This document shows positions 6,050 through 11,115 of a DNA stretch of 11,115 nt, one piece after another. Numbering within the stretch: position 1 is the first letter of the stretch; the number at the start of each line of letters is the position of its first letter. Position numbers and translations under genes: made by a program. This stretch comes from Ignavibacteriaceae bacterium (GTDB taxonomy: Bacteria > Bacteroidota > Ignavibacteria > Ignavibacteriales > Ignavibacteriaceae). Under the pieces are notes generated by a model. It was not told the origin of the DNA. It saw only the letters and a list, made by a program, of their open reading frames with translations, and made no database searches. Location of the stretch: positions 1 through 11,115 of the forward strand of contig JALHTS010000348.1 of assembly GCA_022865965.1 (NCBI GenBank), written 5' to 3'.

Positions 6050-6919
6050 ATGATCCTGTTCTTTATTAAAGAATCATTAAGATTATTTTCAAGAGCCAAA
6101 CTATCTTCATTTCTTACGTTTGTCTCAACAACAATAGCAGTAGTGTTGATTGTAATATCATTCTTTCTGCATCAGTCTTCCGAAAAACTTGAAAACTATT
6201 TGAAAGGAAATATTAGCATAAGTGTTTTTCTTACAGGTTCAGCTGAAAAGAATAATGTTGCAAATATGGAAAAAGAAATTCTTCAAACCGGATTTGTTTC
6301 TCAAGTTAAATATATAAGTAAGGAAGAAGCAATTGAAATATTTATTAAAGAAACTGGTGAGGATTTCAGAAAAATTCTTGATTACAATCCGCTTCCGGCG
6401 TCATTCAATCTAAAATTAAAAAGTGAATATGCAGACCAGGACTCAGTAAAACAGATTATCAGCACATTAACATCATTTCCCTGGATTGAAGAAGTTGTTC
6501 GTCGCGATGATTTTATCCAAAAACTACTTTCATATATCAAAGAATTTAGATTATATGTGGTTGCTTTAACAATAATAATTCTCCTTGTTTCTTTATATCT
6601 TGTTTATAGTACTGTTAGACTTATAATAAATTCCAGAACAGAAGAATTTGAAACTATGAAACTTGTGGGAGCAAAGCTTTCTACAATCAAAATGCCCATA
6701 ATCATAAATGGATTGTTGATCGGATTGTTCTCTGCAATGGCTGCAGGCATTTTGTTTTATTTGATAATTTCTTACGCTGGTAATTATATTTCAATATTAA
6801 AAGTGATAGACTTTGATAGGGTTCAGTATCTATTAGTTATATTATTTAGTGGACCATTATTATCGCTGGTTGTAACAATATTTTCTCTTAGAAAAGTTAC
6901 TTTAAAAGTAACTTCATAA
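6050..6919 (+). CDS. ftsX: Cell division protein FtsX (ABC transporter permease family)
   Basis: FtsX is the membrane partner of the ATPase FtsE. Together they activate peptidoglycan hydrolases at the division septum. The 289-residue protein has the expected topology: a short cytoplasmic N-terminus, TM1 (about 20-40), a periplasmic domain with the conserved NPLPASF (113-119), then TM2 (about 167-190), TM3 (about 217-242) and TM4 (about 258-281). Between TM2 and TM3 lies the coupling segment RTEEFETMKLVGA (196-208) that contacts FtsE. ftsE is not adjacent, which is common in Bacteroidota. The gene starts 82 bases after the second lipoprotein with only a weak ribosome binding site, so it may have its own promoter. 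Confidence 0.93.
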   Translation: MILFFIKESLRLFSRAKLSSFLTFVSTTIAVVLIVISFFLHQSSEKLENYLKGNISISVFLTGSAEKNNVANMEKEILQTGFVSQVKYISKEEAIEIFIKETGEDFRKILDYNPLPASFNLKLKSEYADQDSVKQIISTLTSFPWIEEVVRRDDFIQKLLSYIKEFRLYVVALTIIILLVSLYLVYSTVRLIINSRTEEFETMKLVGAKLSTIKMPIIINGLLIGLFSAMAAGILFYLIISYAGNYISILKVIDFDRVQYLLVILFSGPLLSLVVTIFSLRKVTLKVTS

Positions 6920-7057
6920 TTTAACTCTTAATTTTATGGATATTCAGAAGATCTTTCCGGGTCAAAATTCTGGGATATTTGTTGTCACTAATTTTAATTG
7001 TTTCTGAACAAGAAATATATATTCATTTAAGATTAAAAAAATCGAAAGAAAAAATAA

Positions 7058-8002
7058 TTGAATAAAAAGATTGCAATAGTAACTGGTGGAGCCGGATTTT
7101 TAGGTTCCCACTTATGTGATAGACTTGTAAAAGAGGGAATGAAAGTCATCTGTATCGATAATTTATTAACCGGTAACACAGATAATATTTCCCATTTATT
7201 TGGTAATGAAAATTTTTCGTTTATCAAGCACGACGTAACAAATTATATATTTGTACCTGGAAAGGTTGATTACATATTACATTTTGCCTCACCTGCAAGT
7301 CCAATTGATTATTTAAAGTTACCGATCCAAACATTAAAAGTCGGTTCACTTGGCACTCATAAAGTTCTTGGGTTAGCAAAAGAAAAAAAAGCCAGATTCT
7401 TGCTGGCATCAACCTCTGAAGTTTATGGTGACCCGAATGTTCACCCACAACCAGAAGATTATTGGGGGAATGTTAATCCAATTGGGCCGAGAGGAGTTTA
7501 TGATGAAGCAAAGCGATTTGCCGAAGCCCTAACAATGGCATATTATCGTTATCACGGATTAGATACGCGAATAGTAAGAATATTCAATACATTTGGTCCA
7601 AGAATGAGATTAAATGACGGCAGGGCATTACCGGCTTTCATAGCACAAGCATTGACCGGTAAAGATATTACCATATTTGGTGATGGAATGCAGACAAGAA
7701 GTTTTTGTTTTGTTTCAGATCAGGTTGAAGGAATATTTAAATTATTAATGTCTGATGAAGTTGAACCTGTGAATATTGGTAATCCTGAAGAGATTACAAT
7801 TAAGGATTTTGCAGAAGAGATAATAAAACTTACCGGTTCAAAAAGTAAAATTGTCTATAAAGAATTACCAATAGATGATCCGAAAGTAAGGCAACCTGAC
7901 ATAAGCAAAGCAAAAAAGATTTTGAAATGGCAGCCGATAATTGAAAGAAATGAAGGATTGAAGATGGCGATTGAATATTTTAAAAACCTTAACGTGCTTT
8001 AA
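7058..8002 (+). CDS. UDP-glucuronate decarboxylase (UDP-xylose synthase), extended SDR family
   Basis: This cytoplasmic NAD-dependent enzyme converts UDP-glucuronate to UDP-xylose, a precursor for surface polysaccharide. The 314 residues show the extended short-chain dehydrogenase layout: the nucleotide loop GGAGFLG (10-16), Asp34 for the NAD ribose, STSEVYGDP (118-126), and the catalytic YDEAK pair Tyr148/Lys152. The substrate-side blocks [13 protein letters not shown] (177-189) and [15 protein letters not shown] (207-221) are typical of the UXS group rather than of GalE or RmlB. The start must be the TTG at 7058 because an in-frame TAA lies immediately upstream (7055-7057); the glycine loop follows after nine residues, as expected. 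It stands alone, with no other sugar-nucleotide gene beside it except glmS downstream. Confidence 0.92.
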   Translation: MNKKIAIVTGGAGFLGSHLCDRLVKEGMKVICIDNLLTGNTDNISHLFGNENFSFIKHDVTNYIFVPGKVDYILHFASPASPIDYLKLPIQTLKVGSLGTHKVLGLAKEKKARFLLASTSEVYGDPNVHPQPEDYWGNVNPIGPRGVYDEAKRFAEALTMAYYRYHGLDTRIVRIFNTFGPRMRLNDGRALPAFIAQALTGKDITIFGDGMQTRSFCFVSDQVEGIFKLLMSDEVEPVNIGNPEEITIKDFAEEIIKLTGSKSKIVYKELPIDDPKVRQPDISKAKKILKWQPIIERNEGLKMAIEYFKNLNVL

Positions 8003-8213
8003 TAATTCTTCTAAGATGAAATCCAAGTTTGCTTATACAAAGGTTCTGATTTCAAGATGAACCTTAAGGCTAATAATCTTGGTACATTCCGGTTGATAAT
8101 CTAAGGTTAGATTTTTATCTAAATGAAGGTGGAACCAAAACAGTTACTCAAAAATTAGCTATAGTCAAATAATTGTAAAGCAACTTATATCTAGAATTAA
8201 TTCAGGAATATTT

Positions 8214-10046
8214 ATGTGTGGAATTGTTGGTTATATAGGAAATAAAAATTGTGTCCCGATTTTAATTAACGGTTTAAAACGTCTTGAGTATCGTGGTTAT
8301 GATTCTGCAGGTATTGGAATTCTTCAGGATCAAAAATCATTAGTTATAAAAAATAAAGGCAAAGTAACTCTCTTAGAAGAAAGAATCCAAAATCTGAATC
8401 TTATTTCAAATGTTGGAATTGCTCATACTCGATGGGCTACTCATGGTATTCCAAATGAACTTAATGCACATCCTCATTCAAATCACGATGGGACTCTTTT
8501 TATTATTCATAATGGAATTATTGAAAACTTTCTCGTTTTGAAGAAAAATCTTTTAAATCAAGGCTATAGATTTAACAGCGAAACAGATTCCGAAGTTTTG
8601 GTACACTTGATTGACAGTTTTATAAAAGAGGGAAATGACCTCACAAAATCAGTTCAGCTTGCTCTAAATGAAGTCGCAGGAACTTACGGTTTAGCAGTTA
8701 TTTACTCAGGTGAACCTGATAAAATTGTAGCAGCCAGAAAAGGATCTCCTCTAGTTGTGGGATTAGGTGAAAATGAAAATTTTATTGCTTCGGATGTTTC
8801 TGCTATACTTTCACATACAAAACAGGTTGTATATCTTGAAGATGGCGAAGTAGCAGTGATTACAAAAAACAGTTTTAATGCAAAAACTATTTATAATAAA
8901 GAAATAGAAAAAGAAGTTCACGAAATTACATTGACACTTGAGGAGATTGATAAGGGTGGTTATCCGCACTTTATGCTTAAAGAAATAATGGAGCAGCCTG
9001 AAACAGTCAGAAATTCTTTGCGCGGAAGAATTGTTTTAGATGAGGGAACTTCTAAGCTGGGTGGTTTGATAGATGTAATTGACAGATTAATTAATGCTAA
9101 AAGAATTATTATTACAGCTTGCGGAACATCGTGGCACGCAGGTTTAGTCGGCGAATATATGATTGAACAATTTTGCCGTATTCCTACCGAGGTTGAATAT
9201 GCTTCTGAATTCAGATATCGCAATCCAATTGTTAATAAGGAGGATGCAATTTTATTTATATCTCAAAGTGGTGAAACTGCAGATACTCTTGCAGCTTTGC
9301 AGGAAGCTAAAATGAAAGGGGCTTTGGTTTTAGGTATCTGTAATGTGGTTGGAAGTTCTATTGCAAGAGAAACTAATTCAGGTGTTTATACTCATGCAGG
9401 ACCTGAGATTGGAGTTGCATCAACAAAGGCATTCACTTCGCAGCTTGTTGTATTAGCTCTTATATCTCTTTTAATAGCTAGAAGAAAAAATATGAGCTTA
9501 GTTGATGGCAAAGCATTAGCTGAGGAAATACTAGCCATTCCAGATAAAATAGAGTCAATATTAAAGTTAAACGATAAGATTGAACAAATAGCTGAAGAGT
9601 TTAAGAATGCAAAAAACTTTCTCTATCTTGGTCGTGGTTATAACTTTCCCGTAGCTTTGGAAGGCGCACTTAAACTAAAAGAAATTTCTTACATACACGC
9701 AGAAGGTTATCCGGCTGCAGAAATGAAACACGGACCAATTGCATTAATTGATGAAAATATGCCCGCAATTTTTATTGCTCCAAAAGATTCTACTTACGAA
9801 AAAATTATAAGTAATATTCAGGAAGTTAAAGCCAGAGGCGGAAGAATTATTGCTATTGCAAATGAAGATGATAATGAAATAGATAAACTGGTAGATTTTA
9901 GTATAAAAATTCCTCAAACAATCAGAATGCTAATGCCTATCCTAACCGTAATACCATTGCAATTATTGGCTTATCATATTGCAGTTAAAAAAGGATTAAA
10001 TGTGGATCAGCCGAGGAATCTTGCTAAAAGTGTGACGGTAGAATAA
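8214..10046 (+). CDS. glmS: Glutamine--fructose-6-phosphate aminotransferase (isomerizing) GlmS
   Basis: GlmS makes glucosamine-6-phosphate from fructose-6-phosphate and glutamine, the entry step to UDP-GlcNAc for peptidoglycan and lipopolysaccharide. At 610 residues it is full length. The N-terminal glutaminase domain opens with MCGIVGYIG (Cys2 becomes the nucleophile after Met removal), followed by HTRWATHG (71-78), HNGIIEN (99-105) and Asp125 in ETDSE. Two SIS sugar-isomerase domains follow: ACGTSWHAG (302-310), SQSGETADT (350-358) and STKAFTSQ (403-410), then GRGYNFPVALEGALKLKE (473-490) and the catalytic His506 region EMKHGPIAL (503-511). The C-terminus DQPRNLAKSVTVE is invariant-type. 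An AGGA ribosome binding site lies 6 bases before the ATG. I see no glmS ribozyme in the 211-base leader. Confidence 0.98.
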   Translation: MCGIVGYIGNKNCVPILINGLKRLEYRGYDSAGIGILQDQKSLVIKNKGKVTLLEERIQNLNLISNVGIAHTRWATHGIPNELNAHPHSNHDGTLFIIHNGIIENFLVLKKNLLNQGYRFNSETDSEVLVHLIDSFIKEGNDLTKSVQLALNEVAGTYGLAVIYSGEPDKIVAARKGSPLVVGLGENENFIASDVSAILSHTKQVVYLEDGEVAVITKNSFNAKTIYNKEIEKEVHEITLTLEEIDKGGYPHFMLKEIMEQPETVRNSLRGRIVLDEGTSKLGGLIDVIDRLINAKRIIITACGTSWHAGLVGEYMIEQFCRIPTEVEYASEFRYRNPIVNKEDAILFISQSGETADTLAALQEAKMKGALVLGICNVVGSSIARETNSGVYTHAGPEIGVASTKAFTSQLVVLALISLLIARRKNMSLVDGKALAEEILAIPDKIESILKLNDKIEQIAEEFKNAKNFLYLGRGYNFPVALEGALKLKEISYIHAEGYPAAEMKHGPIALIDENMPAIFIAPKDSTYEKIISNIQEVKARGGRIIAIANEDDNEIDKLVDFSIKIPQTIRMLMPILTVIPLQLLAYHIAVKKGLNVDQPRNLAKSVTVE

Positions 10047-10070
10047 TTTTTTTCTAAACTTTTAATTTTA

Positions 10071-10101
10071 TTTGAGATTAAAAATAAAATATATATGTTT
10101 G
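10071..10101 (+). promoter_or_regulatory. Promoter of tRNA-Phe, TTTG-N19-TAnnTTTG
   Basis: TTTG (10071-10074), a 19-base AT-rich spacer and TATGTTTG (10094-10101) match the Bacteroidota -33/-7 consensus without a mismatch. A transcript starting about 7 bases downstream would have a leader of only a few bases before the tRNA at 10116. Confidence 0.75.
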
Positions 10102-10115
10102 TGCGCTAAAAATAA

Positions 10116-10188
10116 GGGCAGATAGCTCAGTCGGTAGAGCAAAGGACTGAAAATCCTTGTGTCGGCGGTTCGATTCCGTCTCTGCCCA
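10116..10188 (+). tRNA. tRNA-Phe (anticodon GAA)
   Basis: All four arms fold. The acceptor stem GGGCAGA/TCTGCCC has 7 perfect pairs. The D stem is GCTC/GAGC. The anticodon stem AAGGA/TCCTT holds the loop CTGAAAA with anticodon GAA. The T arm is GGCGG-TTCGATT-CCGTC. The discriminator base is A, and the 3' CCA is not encoded (next bases are CT). It has its own promoter upstream and a rho-independent terminator downstream, so it is a single-gene unit. The adjacent integrase relic suggests that its 3' end has served as an attachment site. Confidence 0.97.
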
Positions 10189-10195
10189 CTTTAGG

Positions 10196-10228
10196 AGTGC
10201 GATATTTACCGACAATCGCACTTTTTTT
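10196..10228 (+). terminator. Rho-independent terminator after tRNA-Phe
   Basis: AGTGCGAT (10196-10203) and ATCGCACT (10215-10222) form a perfect 8-bp stem with an 11-base loop, followed directly by a run of seven T (10222-10228). It lies 8 bases after the tRNA. Confidence 0.9.
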
Positions 10229-10265
10229 ATTTTAAACCATTTTGCAGAAACTTGATTGATAATAA

Positions 10266-10299
10266 TTGATTAGTCATAATATGGTAAATCACTAATCAA
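10266..10299. repeat. Perfect 9-bp inverted repeat with 16-base spacer
   Basis: TTGATTAGT (10266-10274) is mirrored by ACTAATCAA (10291-10299). It lies between the tRNA terminator and the recombinase relic. There is no T-run after it, so a terminator is unlikely. It could be a binding site left by the lost element (an operator or part of a recombinase core site), but AT-rich dyads also arise by chance. Confidence 0.5.
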
Positions 10300-10307
10300 A
10301 TTTATAG

Positions 10308-10529
10308 GCACCTAAGCCCGTATCAATATTCATAAACCCAAGGATAAATTTTCATTCACTGCGTCTTGCTTTTACATCCTGGTTTGTGCAGAGAGGAGTA
10401 TCGATATATGAGGTTAGCAAATTTCTCGGTCACGCTGACATAAAAACCATATAGATCTATGCACATCTTAGAAGTGATGATCTGCGGACTGCTAAGGAGA
10501 GATTGTCTAATCAATCACGCCCAAAGTAA
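10308..10529 (+). pseudogene. Tyrosine recombinase/integrase, C-terminal remnant with in-frame TAG
   Basis: In this frame the bases encode a clear end of a phage-type/XerD-type integrase. NFHSLR (HxxR with both His and Arg) begins at 10347, followed by FTSWFVQRGVSIYEVSKFLGHADIKT, then a TAG (10452-10454), then IYAHLRSDDLRTAKERL and a TAA at 10527. The catalytic Tyr codon is at 10458-10460, one codon after the TAG. The histidine usually found after HxxR (RHTF) is leucine (RLAF). Nothing of the N-terminal DNA-binding or core domain is visible upstream, where the frame is closed by a TAG at 10305. It is therefore both truncated and nonsense-mutated. Its place just after a tRNA gene fits an old integrative element. 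Confidence 0.85.
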
Positions 10530-10591
10530 TTAAAATAAATTTCCAAGGATAATTTGGTATATATATGTACGGATTAAATCGTTTAGTTAAA

Positions 10592-11115
10592 TTATTGTGT
10601 GTAATACATACCAGAAATCAGAGAAGGGTAGTTACTTAAAATACCATCAACATCACTATTGAACAGAAATTCTTGAATGTATTCATGGACATCTAAAGTC
10701 CAAATAATAACTTTTTTGTTGGAATTTTTTGCGTCACTAATATCTTTCAAGGAAATGTCAGTTGTCCAACGTGGTGCCCATACCACACAATTAATATCAT
10801 CTCTAAGTGCAGTATTAATATCAAGTTCAATTAGAACAGGAGTCTCTCTCTGCTTATTTGTGAGATAAGAATTTAAAATCTCCTGATTGGGAATACCTAA
10901 TACAATAGTAAGAGAGCTTCTATTATTAACTTCTGCTAAATATATTGCTTCATATTGTAATTCAGTTACTTTACCGACAATTCCTGGATCTTTAACATCA
11001 ATCCACACGAAATCTAACATAGTGTTTTCAATAACCTCTCTTAAGGCTTCTTCTAAAGTTGGAATATTCTCACCATAGATTAATCTACCAAAAGTCCGTA
11101 TTTGAGCAAGATCAA
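10592..11115 (-). CDS. Glycerophosphodiester phosphodiesterase family protein, C-terminal part
   Basis: The frame is open to the right edge, so the visible 173 residues are the C-terminal part only; the ATG at 11020 is internal. The first visible block, LAQIRTFGR then GENIPTLEEALREVIENT, is the typical GDPD stretch (L-x-E-I-R, then I-P-T-L-E-E). The end, KKVIIWTLDVHEYIQEFL then SDVDGILSNYPSLI, matches the W-T-(V/L)-x-D and G-V-D-G-I-x-(T/S)-(D/N)-Y-P motifs that close the TIM barrel. The family hydrolyses glycerophosphodiesters to glycerol-3-phosphate and an alcohol. The metal-binding N-I-E-I-K strand reads WIDVKD here, with Asp in place of Glu, and the middle section is weakly conserved, so activity is uncertain. 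The N-terminus, including any signal peptide, is not visible. Confidence 0.8.
   Translation of the reverse strand, partial: DLAQIRTFGRLIYGENIPTLEEALREVIENTMLDFVWIDVKDPGIVGKVTELQYEAIYLAEVNNRSSLTIVLGIPNQEILNSYLTNKQRETPVLIELDINTALRDDINCVVWAPRWTTDISLKDISDAKNSNKKVIIWTLDVHEYIQEFLFNSDVDGILSNYPSLISGMYYTQ

Noticed and set aside
6937..7011. Short open frame starting ATG 6937 between ftsX and the UDP-xylose synthase gene
   Set aside because: It gives only about 23 residues with no ribosome binding site and no recognisable motif; treated as intergenic.
8003..8213. glmS riboswitch/ribozyme in the leader of glmS
   Set aside because: The conserved core of the glmS ribozyme is not recognisable, and the element is known from Gram-positive bacteria.
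10062..10090. AT-only inverted repeat (ATTTTATTT / AAATAAAAT) after glmS as its terminator
   Set aside because: The stem has no G or C and would be very weak, no T-run follows it, and the same bases hold the TTTG-N19-TAnnTTTG promoter of tRNA-Phe.
10677..11078. Plus-strand open frames opposite the GDPD-family gene
   Set aside because: They overlap a conserved minus-strand protein, have no homology that I recognise and no ribosome binding sites; they are antisense shadows.
1..11115. CRISPR array, toxin-antitoxin, restriction or other defence system
   Set aside because: No spaced direct repeats and no gene pair of these kinds are visible; the genes are core metabolism, division, repair and envelope functions.

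Overview
The window is AT-rich, tightly packed bacterial chromosome. Three signs point to the Bacteroidota/Chlorobiota side of the tree, most likely an Ignavibacteria-like organism: the tRNA gene has a TTTG-N19-TAnnTTTG promoter, which is the Bacteroidota primary-sigma pattern; the PurS/PurQ split-subunit form of purine synthesis is present; and there is a pair of lineage-type lipoproteins. The placement is inference from family resemblance, not from a marker phylogeny.

Left arm (1-3082, minus strand). Six genes lie head to tail with gaps of 9 bases or fewer and read leftward from a divergent promoter region near 3083-3231: a degenerate PurC-like protein, psd, pssA, purS, purQ and the first 20 codons of a tatA-like gene cut by the window edge. 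Psd and PssA are the two consecutive enzymes that make phosphatidylethanolamine from CDP-diacylglycerol and serine. PurS and PurQ are the small subunits of the FGAM synthase complex (with PurL, not in the window). Membrane lipid, purine and protein-export genes therefore seem to share one transcript.

Centre (3232-6919, plus strand). ybaB, recR, a class I methyltransferase and two paralogous lipoproteins follow with 1-4 base overlaps or a 1-base gap. This looks like one translationally coupled operon. The second lipoprotein has no ATG, GTG or TTG that keeps its signal peptide; the best start is a rare ATT placed exactly behind a Shine-Dalgarno sequence. ftsX follows after 82 bases without an adjacent ftsE.

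Right arm (7058-11115). A UDP-glucuronate decarboxylase (UDP-xylose synthase) and glmS are separate genes supplying sugar nucleotides and glucosamine-6-phosphate. Next come a tRNA-Phe(GAA) with its own promoter and terminator, a perfect 9-bp dyad, and the C-terminal remnant of a tyrosine recombinase with an in-frame TAG just before its catalytic tyrosine. This is the mark of an old integration event at the tRNA. The window ends in the C-terminal part of a divergent glycerophosphodiester phosphodiesterase-family protein on the minus strand.

Most of the window is housekeeping. I see no CRISPR array, defence system or intact mobile element. The points most worth a second look are the PurC-like protein that has lost its signature residues, the ATT-initiated lipoprotein, and the tRNA-Phe/integrase relic.
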